NCBI GenBank assembly: GCA_964419255.1
Contig: CAYQOU010000003.1
Coordinates: 1 to 64,000, forward strand
From: CAZPHU01 sp964419255
Lineage (GTDB): Bacteria > Fibrobacterota > Chitinivibrionia > Chitinivibrionales > CAYFVL01
Direction: 5' to 3'
DNA: 64,000 bases
A model generated the notes under the pieces. That model made no database searches and was not told the DNA's origin. It saw only the letters and a list, made by a program, of their open reading frames with translations. This document shows, piece by piece, positions 1 through 8,327 of the stretch. The position numbers and the translations under genes are program-made. The stretch's first letter is position 1; the number at the start of each line of letters is the position of its first letter.

Positions 1-2
1 GC

Positions 3-218
3 CACAACGGTAAACGGTCGCTGTTGCTTGTAAACAAATATCCGGAGACAACGGTGGATGCGGTCATATCGATAGAGGATTTCTCGGGCCTTGCAACCGT
101 ACAGCAGCTTACGCCCGAAAATGCCGATGATGGGCCGGACAAGCGCAGCATGAGGGTGAAAAAAGGAGAAAAGGTCACCCTTGGTGCATATTCTGTTACG
201 ACTATTACGCTTGACTGA
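3..218 (+). CDS. C-terminal end of a probable secreted glycoside hydrolase (partial)
   Basis: The gene runs in from the left edge; 71 codons are visible in an open frame from base 3 to the TGA at 216-218. The fragment reads as a small beta-sandwich: a 'LLLVNKYPET' strand, then 'FSGLATVQQLTPENADD', then a closing 'LGAYSVTTITLD'. That closing strand, with a Y-S-V-T core, is typical of the C-terminal beta domain of clan-A glycoside hydrolases such as GH30, GH39 and GH51 enzymes. This is a fold-level resemblance only. The catalytic domain is outside the window, so substrate and family cannot be given. Confidence 0.5.
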   Translation, partial: HNGKRSLLLVNKYPETTVDAVISIEDFSGLATVQQLTPENADDGPDKRSMRVKKGEKVTLGAYSVTTITLD

Positions 219-270
219 TTAGGGGGGAAGAGTTTACAAGCGGAGAGGTCTCCCTCTTCGGGCGAGCTAG

Positions 271-381
271 CTATTGGCTCCGGCAAGTGTCTGTAAGCCA
301 AAAAGGATGTTTCGCTCCGCATCCTGCTCCGTGCCGTTTCTCGGCTCTTTTTATCAAACAGACACTAACCGGAGCCAATAG
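271..381. repeat. Long imperfect inverted repeat (24-nt arms)
   Basis: The arms are 271-294 and 358-381. They are reverse complements at 22 of 24 positions, with two adjacent mismatches in the middle, and enclose 63 bases. The enclosed part holds smaller hairpins, for example GGATG...CATCC near 305-324. Just outside lies a perfect palindrome, CCCCACTCAGTGGGG, at 395-409. There is no poly-T run after either arm, so a simple Rho-independent terminator is not the obvious explanation. A non-autonomous mobile element remnant or a structured RNA is possible. The rest of the 219-540 gap shows no gene. Confidence 0.6.
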
Positions 382-540
382 TGGATCTGGCCCTGCCCCA
401 CTCAGTGGGGCTGCCGCCCCCAACCCCGCCGGCATGGGTACCCGATGGTGCAGTGCATGAGTAATTTTCCCAAAGGGAGGGATGCCGCATGGCCGCATGG
501 GGTCGGACCAAGGTTAAAGTGAACAGAATCAGACTGTTAC

Positions 541-825
541 ATGTTGCGAGACCCCTCATTTGAACCGTTTAAGATAACAGCAGTGGTGGGCCACGCCGAC
601 GGAGAACAACAATACTACGACAGCCGATTCAACCCGCTTGGTGATATGCAGGGGGAGATTATCGGGGCCGCGTGTTTTCAGCGCAATGTCACCTATCTCC
701 GGGAGCTCAGCAGCTCAGCTCCCGATCGAAAGGCTGAGTTTATCATCGAAAACATCGTGCATGCCAATGCCGACCCTCGTCTGCTTCATCTGGCTCTGGA
801 AATCATTCTTCGCAACGCCTGAATT
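541..825 (+). pseudogene. Remnant of a PAS-domain sensor protein
   Basis: A 93-codon frame opens just after a TGA at 520 and has no recognisable ribosome-binding site. Its first half reads like the C-terminal half of a PAS domain: a '...YYDSRFNPLGDMQGEIIGAA' strand pair followed by 'RNVTYLREL', the usual step from the PAS beta-sheet into the signalling helix. The expected N-terminal half of PAS and any output domain are missing. It may be a decayed fragment of a larger sensor or a short stand-alone ORF. The adjoining ATC-hydrolase fragment suggests gene decay in this stretch. Confidence 0.4.
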
Positions 826-894
826 CACCGGCAGGAAGGATGTCACGCGTATAGAGTTTGGCACAACGATGCACGATTCACATAAATTCTCTAC

Positions 895-1209
895 TCATGA
901 ACTCTCCACTGCCATATAGGTGTGGTCGCAGCACTGGCCGTCCGTGCCGTGAGAATGGGTGCGTTTGAATTTCCAGGTGTCCTTGAAATGGTTTGCTACC
1001 ACAAAATCGCCGGCACACAGGAATTTGCCCAACTCGGGTGCTCCCATCGACTGCAGCGCATGAGCGAAGGGGCAGTTTTTTACGTTAAACTTAATAGACG
1101 TGTTGTTTTTCTCAACCACATCGAAATTGTAGAGTGATTTTAGCGAGGTGAATAAATACTGCTTCGACGGCGAGCAAAGATGAAACTGCGCCGCATACCA
1201 TCCCGTCAT
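895..1209 (-). pseudogene. ATC hydrolase (L-2-amino-thiazoline-4-carboxylate hydrolase) family fragment
   Basis: The 104-residue product matches the C-terminal half of the ATC_hydrolase family. The key signature is 'NCPFAHALQSMGAPELGKFLC' split around residues 45-65, followed by an aromatic/Arg-Thr stretch and a 'GQCCDHTY' ending. Family members cleave a cyclic thiazoline amino acid or are uncharacterised, and usually carry roughly 60-100 more N-terminal residues. Here a stop codon lies three codons upstream of the ATG, and no good Shine-Dalgarno precedes it. It is therefore probably an N-terminally truncated remnant, although expression of a short form cannot be excluded. Confidence 0.5.
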
Positions 1210-1430
1210 ATGACACGGTCACCAAAACGCATCGGAACTTTAGGCTCGATATTTGCAAACCACCGTAGGTTTTATCATATTTTAATAGTATGCGAAAAAA
1301 ACAGGCCTTTAGTCCTTATCGGGTCAAAATTCGTTCAGGAGTGGTAGTGGAGAGAATGTGATTTTTTTTTACGCAGAGAAATTGTGAGCAAATATTTATA
1401 AATCGAATATAATGCGACAGTCATGACATC

Positions 1431-1883
1431 ATGAAAAATGTACTTCCTTTCTGGTTGGATGCAAAACACTACGCACTGGAGGCCGGTTGTGTCAGGAGTG
1501 TAGAGCCGGCAGTGGAAATAACGCCGCTTCCAAAAGCACCGGATGTGATTATGGGTATAATCGATGTGCACGGAACGATTGTGCCCGTTTTTGACATTCG
1601 CAAACGGTTCCGGCTGCCAAAAAAGGATCTTCAGCTGAGCGATATATTGATCCTTGCCGAAAGCAAACAGCGCATCATCGCACTGCCGGCTGATTCGGTC
1701 GAACCGGTCACTCGCTACCCTCAAAACATCATCGAGAGTCCCGAGGCTGTTCCGGGGCTTGAGTATGTAGGGGGTATAGTAAAGCTGCCGGAAGGTGTGA
1801 TACTGATACATGATGTGGATGCGTTTTTATCGCTTGAAGAAGAAAAAAGATTGGGCGAAGCGGTTGAGAATTATGAATCATAA
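1431..1883 (+). CDS. cheW: CheW-like scaffold protein (first copy, WspB/WspD class)
   Basis: This 150-residue protein is a single CheW (SH3-like double barrel) domain and should couple the receptor encoded at 4297 to the kinase CheA at 5774 in the cytoplasm. Diagnostic stretches are 'ITPLPKAPDVIMGIIDVHG' near residues 30-48, 'VPVFDIRKRF' and the closing 'VGGIVKLPEGVILIHDVD'. Length is normal for CheW. The gene opens a seven-gene chemosensory operon; a second CheW lies downstream, as in Wsp loci. The start is the ATG at 1431, chosen because the barrel begins within a few residues of it. No strong Shine-Dalgarno is visible. Confidence 0.9.
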   Translation: MKNVLPFWLDAKHYALEAGCVRSVEPAVEITPLPKAPDVIMGIIDVHGTIVPVFDIRKRFRLPKKDLQLSDILILAESKQRIIALPADSVEPVTRYPQNIIESPEAVPGLEYVGGIVKLPEGVILIHDVDAFLSLEEEKRLGEAVENYES

Positions 1884-1894
1884 GTTAAAAAAAA

Positions 1895-2070
1895 TAAGAA
1901 ATTAAGAAGTAAGGATTTTTAGTCTGCCTCGTTTTTGCATGCTGGTGCAGGGTATGCGGGATCGGCACAAACGAAATGAGGCCCATGGTATTCGGAATGC
2001 AGCGACAAAGTATTCTGGAAAATGATCTCTCGTTCGATTCTTCCTTCTTGCTTCTTAATTCTCAATTCTT
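1895..2070. repeat. Inverted AT-rich repeat in the cheW-cheR gap
   Basis: A purine-rich run at 1895-1915 (core GAAATTAAGAAGTAAGG) is mirrored by its near reverse complement at 2046-2070 (core CTTGCTTCTTAATTC), about 14 of 16 bases pairing. About 130 bases lie between them. The repeat occupies most of the gap between the two genes and could form a long hairpin in the operon mRNA or be the ends of a small inserted element. Confidence 0.45.
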
Positions 2071-2089
2071 TCTTAATGCTGTACCAGTT

Positions 2090-3652
2090 ATGCAAAACAG
2101 ACACACCAAAACCGAACTGCTTGCACGAGTGCGGGAAGAAGTCCGCTTTTCCATAGGGCTGGATCTGTCGACAACCGACGATCAGCATCTGGAGAGGAAA
2201 ATTGCGGCTGTGTGCACGCGGCTGGGTTATGACTCACTGGGCTCATGCCTCAGCCGGTTTGCCGGTGAGCATTTGAACAAGAAAGAAATAGAAGTGCTTG
2301 CCAGTCATTTGACCGTCGGAGAAACATATTTTTTCCGCGACAGGAAATTGATAAACGCGCTTAGGCTTGGCGTCTTGCCGGAAATCATTCGAGAGCGGGA
2401 AAAAACAACCAGAACTATCAGAATATGGAGCGCGGGATGCTGCTCAGGGGAAGAACCCTATACGATAGCGATGCTGCTTATATCGCTGTTGCCGGATTGG
2501 AAAACGTGGAACATAACTATTTTAGCAACCGATATCAATACCGATTTTTTGTCAAGGGCACTGCGAGGCAGATACAGTAAATGGTCTTTTCGTGAGACTC
2601 CCGAATGGGCTAAAGCACGTTTCTTTACACACGTGGACAAAAGCTATTATCAAATCGCCTCGGATGTACGGGATATGGTAAAATTTTCATATTTGAATCT
2701 GGCGGAAAACGTCTTCCCATCCGTGCAAAACAACACCAATGCCATGGATCTGATCTTTTGCCGCAATGTGCTTATGTACTTTTCCAAAGATGTGCAATCG
2801 CAGGTGGTTAACAGGCTCTATCGGTCACTGGCCGAAGGCGGAAAACTGATGGTCAGCCCCGCGGAAGCATCGGTGCATCGATTCGCTCAATTCGAAAAAA
2901 AATACTATGAAGGGGTGACTTTCTATACCAAACCCGAAGGAGAGCCAAATCTTGAGAATGCTCCTGCGCTTGATGCGCCATCCTCGGTCGAAACATTTTC
3001 AAAGCAGATGCATACCGAGCTGTATCCGACAAAGCGGGAAACGTATCTGACGGATACAACCGCGGGTAGGCCGGAAGAGAAGGACGCAAAGCAACGTAAA
3101 CCAACGCAACCGTCGGCAGAGCGAAAGAAACCCCCGATACCGGCTGAAGTCGCTGGACGTAAGGGGAGTTATAACCATGCGGAGTTTCTGTATAAGCAGG
3201 GAAACTATCAGGCGGCGATCGATGAATTGATGCGCTGTGAGCCGGGAGTAAAAACCTTCTCGCTTATTACCCATAGCTACGCCAATATGGGGTATTTCGA
3301 GCACGCCTATACCTGGAGCAAGAAACTGATTGCGGCCGATCGGCTCATTGCCGACAGTCACTATCTTCAGGCAACCATCCTTCTTGAACTTCACAGGGAG
3401 CAGGATGCCGCCGAGGCGCTTCGGAGAACCACCTATCTTGACCAGGATTTTGTCATGGCTTACTTTACCTATGGTGCAACACTGAAGAAGCTGGGGCGAC
3501 ACAAAGAGGCGCACATGGCCTTTAAAAATTGTAAATGGCTATTAAGTAAACTTCCGCGCGATACCGAGGTCCCATTTTCGGATGGTATACCAGCGGGTAG
3601 ATTGGCGGAGATGATCGAGATGATAAACCGGGAGGAAAACGGTGGCGCATAG
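2090..3652 (+). CDS. cheR: CheR-type chemoreceptor methyltransferase with C-terminal TPRs (WspC-like)
   Basis: SAM-dependent glutamate methyltransferase acting on the receptor of this cluster. An N-terminal helical CheR domain ('LASHLTVGETYFFRD') is followed by the methyltransferase core with the motif 'WSAGCCSGEEPYTIAM' and 'DLIFCRNVLMYF'. After a charged, Pro-rich linker come about three TPR-like helix pairs ('YKQGNYQAAIDEL', 'YANMGYFEHAYTW', 'TYGATLKKLGRHKEAHMAF'). CheR fused to TPRs is typical of Wsp and Frz systems. The frame stays open back to 1976, but those extra codons read through the inverted repeat and match nothing in CheR, so the ATG at 2090 (520 residues) is preferred. It overlaps the next gene by 11 bases. 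Confidence 0.9.
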   Translation: MQNRHTKTELLARVREEVRFSIGLDLSTTDDQHLERKIAAVCTRLGYDSLGSCLSRFAGEHLNKKEIEVLASHLTVGETYFFRDRKLINALRLGVLPEIIREREKTTRTIRIWSAGCCSGEEPYTIAMLLISLLPDWKTWNITILATDINTDFLSRALRGRYSKWSFRETPEWAKARFFTHVDKSYYQIASDVRDMVKFSYLNLAENVFPSVQNNTNAMDLIFCRNVLMYFSKDVQSQVVNRLYRSLAEGGKLMVSPAEASVHRFAQFEKKYYEGVTFYTKPEGEPNLENAPALDAPSSVETFSKQMHTELYPTKRETYLTDTTAGRPEEKDAKQRKPTQPSAERKKPPIPAEVAGRKGSYNHAEFLYKQGNYQAAIDELMRCEPGVKTFSLITHSYANMGYFEHAYTWSKKLIAADRLIADSHYLQATILLELHREQDAAEALRRTTYLDQDFVMAYFTYGATLKKLGRHKEAHMAFKNCKWLLSKLPRDTEVPFSDGIPAGRLAEMIEMINREENGGA

Positions 3653-4247
3653 TAAAGGCTCACAACGGTATGATGCACTGCGGGAGAAAATCAAACAAGC
3701 CCGCAAATCAATCCATGCGGCCTGGGAGCCGTCGAAAGAGGAGAGCCGCCAGCTTCTGCGTGAGCGCGCACGCGCTCTTGCAGCCAGACCTCCCGAGAAA
3801 CCCGCCGACGATAAAATCATGGAATTGCTGGTCTTTGAGCTGTCCGGAGAACACTACGGCCTGGAAACATCGTATATCGCTGAGGTTTTCTTTCTCGATG
3901 AATATACACCGCTTCCTTTCACGCCGGCATGGCTTGTGGGGATCTGTTCGCTGCGAGGGCGGTTCGTGTCGATCACCGACATTCGGGGAATTCTTGGGAT
4001 GCCGATAAAAGGGATTGGAGAATTCAACAAGGTGATTCTGCTGCAGTCGCAAACAATGGAGTTTGGTATCCTTGCCGACGCGGTGGTTGGCATTCAAAAT
4101 CTTCCGCAAAGGGATCTGCAGAAAGAATTCCATCTGCCCGGAGAACATGCGGAAAACTACATCGCCGGAGTCACCCCTTCTCGTCTGATCGTACTTGACA
4201 GTAAGAAACTATTAACGGATGAAAAAATGATCGCCGGTACGGAGTAG
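3642..4247 (+). CDS. cheW: CheW-like protein with N-terminal extension (second copy, WspD-like)
   Basis: The 201-residue protein has about 55 residues of charged helix ('EESRQLLRERARALAARP') before a CheW domain beginning at 'IMELLVFELSGEHYGLE'. The R-x-R-A-R-A-L-A extension is a hallmark of the second CheW of alternative-function systems such as WspD. The domain contains 'GICSLRGRFVSITDIRGIL' and 'FGILADAVVGI', with normal CheW spacing. Start is the GTG at 3642 behind GGGAGGAAAAC; it lies inside the end of cheR, implying translational coupling. It should join the receptor and CheA, perhaps in a separate array position from the first CheW. Confidence 0.9.
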   Translation: MAHSKGSQRYDALREKIKQARKSIHAAWEPSKEESRQLLRERARALAARPPEKPADDKIMELLVFELSGEHYGLETSYIAEVFFLDEYTPLPFTPAWLVGICSLRGRFVSITDIRGILGMPIKGIGEFNKVILLQSQTMEFGILADAVVGIQNLPQRDLQKEFHLPGEHAENYIAGVTPSRLIVLDSKKLLTDEKMIAGTE

Positions 4248-4296
4248 TCCGGATGCGATATGAAAAATGGACAACTATCAGGAAGGATGATGAGGT

Positions 4297-5772
4297 ATGA
4301 AACTATCGTTGCGAATCAAACTGCTGTCGGCGTTCAGCATAATGTTGCTGGCGCTCGTTATAATCACTGTCGTTTCTTTCTATACCATTACCCAAATGCA
4401 GATGGTACTCAACGATACCTTCCGCAATGATTTTATTCCGTTTCAGGAAATCGTGCATGCTCGTCAGTCATACTTCCAGTGGGTTCGCAGAGTCGACCAT
4501 ATGGTAGAGGCCGAAAGCACGGAAGACTATTTTCGAGACCAGCGTGAGGCTGCGCAGTTTCGGGAGGAGATGCTCAAACAGGTGCAGGGCAAAATCTCAG
4601 GCAGAATCACCCCGGAAGGGCAGATAAAAATTGCCCGGATACAGGAGTTGATGGGGATCTTGGAGCAAATAATTCAACGTCTGAATAACGCGGCACGACA
4701 GAATACGCTTGAGAGTGCACTGGAGCAGCTTGCCCCTGAGGTGGATGACTTGACGCAACAGCTTGAAACGGCTATGAATGATTTTCTGGCACTGCAGGAA
4801 CAACAGTTCAGCGTCCAGGTTGCGACTTCCGAAAAGAATGTGGCGCAAATGGTTACCATAATCGGGGTGGTGGTATTTCTTATCCTTCTTGGAACTATTA
4901 TAACAATGTTTGTCATATACCGCGATCTGAGCAAGATACTCAATAAGGTTCGCAAGTCAACCGATGAGCTTGCGGTTTCAACAAACCAGATCGCCGCGAC
5001 GACCGCTCAGCTGACATCAAATGCTTCGGAAACCGCCACCGCACTTACGGAGGTGACCTCAACGGTGGAAGAGACGCGACAGACAGCCCGTTTGTCAAAC
5101 GATAAGGCCAAGCATGTTTCCGATAGTGCTCAGAAAGTCTCTCATGTATCCCAAAACGGCCGCACGAGTGTCTCCCAGACCATAGAGGCGATCAAGGCGA
5201 TACGAAATGAGATGAGCCAGGTGGCGCAGAGTATCATGCGTTTGAGTGAGCAGACACAATCGGTTGGTCAGATTATCGGCTCGGTTAACGAGCTCGCCGA
5301 GGCCACCAATATTCTTTCTGTAAACACATCGATCGAAGCGGCGCGTGCGGGAGAACACGGAAAAGGTTTTACCGTGATTGCCCAGGAGATCCGAAGTCTT
5401 GCCGATCGAAGCAAACAGGCCACGGGTAGAATTCGGGAGATTCTCACCGATATTCAGAAAGCAAGCAGCTCGACGGTTCTTTTAACCGAGCAGGTCGATA
5501 AGAAAGTGGAAAACGGGGTGGAACTTTCGGCTCAGGCGGGAGATACGATTGAAGTGCTTGCCGGCAGTGTCAACGAATCCGCTCAGGCTGCGACCCAGAT
5601 CGCGGCATCCAGTTCCCAGCAGCTTGCCGGTATGGATCAGATTGCCGAAGCGATGAGCAATATCAACGAGGCAAGTAATCAGAATGCAAACAGTCTGCAG
5701 CAGCTCGAAAGCGCTATGCGGAACCTTGACAGGCTGGGTGAAAATCTCAAAGAACTGGTTGTGGTGCTCTAA
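4297..5772 (+). CDS. Methyl-accepting chemotaxis protein (membrane chemoreceptor, no clear HAMP)
   Basis: This 491-residue receptor has TM1 at about 10-31, a periplasmic four-helix-bundle-like sensor (about 32-183), TM2 at about 186-208 and a long cytoplasmic coiled coil. The signalling tip is 'NILSVNTSIEAARAGEHGKG' near residues 335-355, a variant of the canonical tip and similar to WspA/FrzCD-type receptors. Only some 10-15 residues separate TM2 from the coiled coil, so no recognisable HAMP domain is present. There is no C-terminal CheR-docking pentapeptide. It is the only receptor in the cluster, ends two bases before cheA, and presumably controls that kinase. Confidence 0.93.
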   Translation: MKLSLRIKLLSAFSIMLLALVIITVVSFYTITQMQMVLNDTFRNDFIPFQEIVHARQSYFQWVRRVDHMVEAESTEDYFRDQREAAQFREEMLKQVQGKISGRITPEGQIKIARIQELMGILEQIIQRLNNAARQNTLESALEQLAPEVDDLTQQLETAMNDFLALQEQQFSVQVATSEKNVAQMVTIIGVVVFLILLGTIITMFVIYRDLSKILNKVRKSTDELAVSTNQIAATTAQLTSNASETATALTEVTSTVEETRQTARLSNDKAKHVSDSAQKVSHVSQNGRTSVSQTIEAIKAIRNEMSQVAQSIMRLSEQTQSVGQIIGSVNELAEATNILSVNTSIEAARAGEHGKGFTVIAQEIRSLADRSKQATGRIREILTDIQKASSSTVLLTEQVDKKVENGVELSAQAGDTIEVLAGSVNESAQAATQIAASSSQQLAGMDQIAEAMSNINEASNQNANSLQQLESAMRNLDRLGENLKELVVVL

Positions 5773-5773
5773 T

Positions 5774-8200
5774 ATGTCGGACAATAATGACGATTTGATG
5801 GGGAAGCTGTTTGAGATCTTCAAGGCAGAGGTGGAGGAGCATCTGACGGCTCTTTCAGATGGACTTCTGCAGCTGGAGAAAAGGCCTTGCGGCCAAACGG
5901 AACTACTTGAACATCTTTTTCGTGAAGCACACACGCTCAAAGGTGCTGCCCGGTCGATAAATCATCTGGATATTGAATCCATCGCCGCATCTCTTGAGAA
6001 TGCACTTGCTGCCTGGAAAAAAACTGAGGCTCGCCCGACACGAGAGATATTTGATCTATTCAGTAAAGCCCTGGATCTGATAAACGCTGTCTTAGCGGGG
6101 AACCATCCTTATCAGGAGATTCGCGATATTTCCGATCGACTGGATGCTGTGGAGTTTGGCTTAGAGAACAGACCCGATCTCCATAAGCAACAGGAGAAGA
6201 GAGATGGTGATGAGACAAGGGATCAAAAGCCGTTAACGGCGGGAGGGAAACAAGAGCAAAAAGAATCAGAGCCGGAGAAGCCGCAGACGATTGCCGCAAA
6301 AGAGCATACACCTCAATCCGGTGAGGCCACCACCGGGAGGGAACCTTCGTTTCAATCTGCGGATTACAGCTATGCGCAGGGGCGAGATTTTCTTACCGGA
6401 ATGGTAAAGGTGCATGCCGAACAGATCAATGAGTTGATGGGAGAGGCCGAGGAGATGAGCGCCAAAAAGGCATTCATCGAAGAAAATCTCGCTGAACTCG
6501 GCAATCTCCTGCAACAGCTCAGCGCGCTGCAGAGGGATATCGGTCAGTCGGGCAGAGAAACTCTCCCGGGGTATCCGCTTAGGCGAGGAATACCTGTGGC
6601 GGGCGCATCAGGCCATGTTTCCTCGATCGGCACTTTACACCGGCAGCCCAGTGCCATTTCAGGCGGTGAAATCGCCGAGCGGTTTGAATATATCAGCCTG
6701 CGTATAGGACACCTTCATGACAAGCTTGGGCAATCCTACGATTCGGTAATCCAGCATTTCACCTCATTGAGTGCCATGATACAACGCCATCAGGAATCGG
6801 TCAGGAAGACCGGCATGGAGCCGTTCGCCTCTCTGGCAGATTCGCTTCGGCGCATGGCACGTAATATTGGCGGCGACCAGGGTAAATCGGTCGCGGTAGA
6901 TATCAGCGGTGAAGATATTGAGCTTGACAGAAGAATTCTTCAGGAGCTTCGAACCCCGCTTCTTCACCTGATAAGAAACTCGGTGGATCATGGAATCGAA
7001 TCACCCGATCACCGTCGATCCTCCGGGAAAAATCCCGAAGGTCACATACGGGTCAGTCTGAATGCTCTGGATAACGGACGATTCAGTCTGGTTGTGGAAG
7101 ATGACGGCGCGGGAATCGATCCACACACGATCCGAAAAGCAGCGGTAGAGAGAAATGTTCTCTCGCCGACAAAAGCTGAATCGATGGGCAGGAGTGAAAC
7201 TCTGGATCTGATTTTTGTATCCGGCTTCTCCACGCGCGCCGATGTAAGTTCGTTGTCTGGTCGTGGTCTGGGGCTTGCGATTGTGCGGGAAAATATCCGT
7301 AAAATGGCCGGGCAGGTTCGGGTGGAAAGTACTCCCGGCAAGGGCACTCGTTTCACCATGCAACTGCCGTCATCGGTATCCGCACTGCGTGGCATCCTTA
7401 TCGGGGTCGGTGACAGGGAATTTATTCTTCCGACGACGTTTATTGATCGGGTGGTGCGAGTCGCGGTGGACACAATAAAAACCATCGAAGGGAAAAGAAC
7501 CATAACCAGCGCTAACGAAGCCATTGCCCTTGTCGAGCTGGCAGCCGTGCTGGGTACCGGCACCCGCAAACGGGAGATGCCGGTGGTGCCGGTGGTAATC
7601 ATCAGCTTTGCCGGCAACAAGCTGGCGTTCTCGGTCGACAGGATCATAGAAGAAAATGACTACGTTGTAAAGCCGCTTGGTCCGCAGTTGTCCCGCGTGC
7701 GCATGATCACCGGTGCGGTTGTTTCGGCCGGCGGTCAAAGCATCCCGGTGCTTAATATCACTGATATGCTTTTGGCAGAGCGCATGCAGCTGTCCAGCGC
7801 GAAATCCGGCTATGCTTTAGAAAAGCAACCGGTGAAGCACAAAGTCGTGCTGGTCGTGGAGGATTCGGTGACCTCACGGACTCTGCTTAAGGCTGTTCTC
7901 CAGTCGGCGGGCTACACTGTCAAAACGGCGGTAGACGGCGCGGATGCGTACGCAGTGGTCAAAAGTGAACCGGTGGATGTGGTGGTGTCTGACATCGACA
8001 TGCCCCGGATGAACGGCCTGGAGCTGACCCGTAAGATAAGAGCGGATAAGGACATTTCAAACCTGCCAATCGTTCTGGTGTCGGCTCTTGATTCCCGGCA
8101 GGATCAGGAAGCGGGGATCGAGGCGGGTGCCGATGCCTACATCGTAAAGAGCCGGTTTGATAATGCCAATCTGATTGATACGGTGAAGAGACTCGTTTGA
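5774..8200 (+). CDS. cheA: Hybrid chemotaxis histidine kinase CheA with C-terminal receiver (WspE/FrzE-like)
   Basis: The 808-residue kinase has an N-terminal Hpt domain with phosphorylatable His53 in 'EAHTLKGAARS', a Gln/Glu-rich linker, a dimerisation segment and an HATPase domain ('LLHLIRNSVDHGIE', 'DDGAGID', 'SGRGLGLAIVRENI'). A CheW-like P5 domain ('LIGVGDREFILPT') and a C-terminal receiver ('VVEDSVTSRTLL', phospho-Asp in 'VSDIDMPRMNG', Lys in 'YIVKSRF') follow. A separate CheY-binding P2 domain is not obvious. The fused receiver is the Wsp/Frz arrangement and may act as a phosphate sink or output. The start two bases after the mcp stop is chosen because Hpt begins there. Confidence 0.95.
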   Translation: MSDNNDDLMGKLFEIFKAEVEEHLTALSDGLLQLEKRPCGQTELLEHLFREAHTLKGAARSINHLDIESIAASLENALAAWKKTEARPTREIFDLFSKALDLINAVLAGNHPYQEIRDISDRLDAVEFGLENRPDLHKQQEKRDGDETRDQKPLTAGGKQEQKESEPEKPQTIAAKEHTPQSGEATTGREPSFQSADYSYAQGRDFLTGMVKVHAEQINELMGEAEEMSAKKAFIEENLAELGNLLQQLSALQRDIGQSGRETLPGYPLRRGIPVAGASGHVSSIGTLHRQPSAISGGEIAERFEYISLRIGHLHDKLGQSYDSVIQHFTSLSAMIQRHQESVRKTGMEPFASLADSLRRMARNIGGDQGKSVAVDISGEDIELDRRILQELRTPLLHLIRNSVDHGIESPDHRRSSGKNPEGHIRVSLNALDNGRFSLVVEDDGAGIDPHTIRKAAVERNVLSPTKAESMGRSETLDLIFVSGFSTRADVSSLSGRGLGLAIVRENIRKMAGQVRVESTPGKGTRFTMQLPSSVSALRGILIGVGDREFILPTTFIDRVVRVAVDTIKTIEGKRTITSANEAIALVELAAVLGTGTRKREMPVVPVVIISFAGNKLAFSVDRIIEENDYVVKPLGPQLSRVRMITGAVVSAGGQSIPVLNITDMLLAERMQLSSAKSGYALEKQPVKHKVVLVVEDSVTSRTLLKAVLQSAGYTVKTAVDGADAYAVVKSEPVDVVVSDIDMPRMNGLELTRKIRADKDISNLPIVLVSALDSRQDQEAGIEAGADAYIVKSRFDNANLIDTVKRLV

Positions 8201-8327
8201 GGGGATTTTTAATCAAAACAAACGAAGGTTACGCGCGAAAAGCCGGCTGCAATGTTTTTTCGCGAGAGTGTCATGGTTTACATATTTTCTCATTGCAGCT
8301 CAGATTTGTTATTTAGAAAGTAACGCA

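Noticed and set aside
271..381. Inverted repeat as a group II intron end or insertion sequence
   Set aside because: No domain V-like sequence, transposase or target duplication was seen; only the inverted repeat can be supported.
1335..1811. 158-codon minus-strand frame opposite the first cheW
   Set aside because: It lies entirely over a clear CheW gene; its composition (many Tyr/His/Arg) is that of an antisense shadow.
2999..3514. 171-codon minus-strand frame opposite cheR
   Set aside because: Overlaps the TPR region of a well-supported gene and has no domain signal or ribosome-binding site.
7042..7647. 201-codon minus-strand frame opposite cheA
   Set aside because: Ser/Thr/Arg-rich antisense shadow of the HATPase and P5 coding region.
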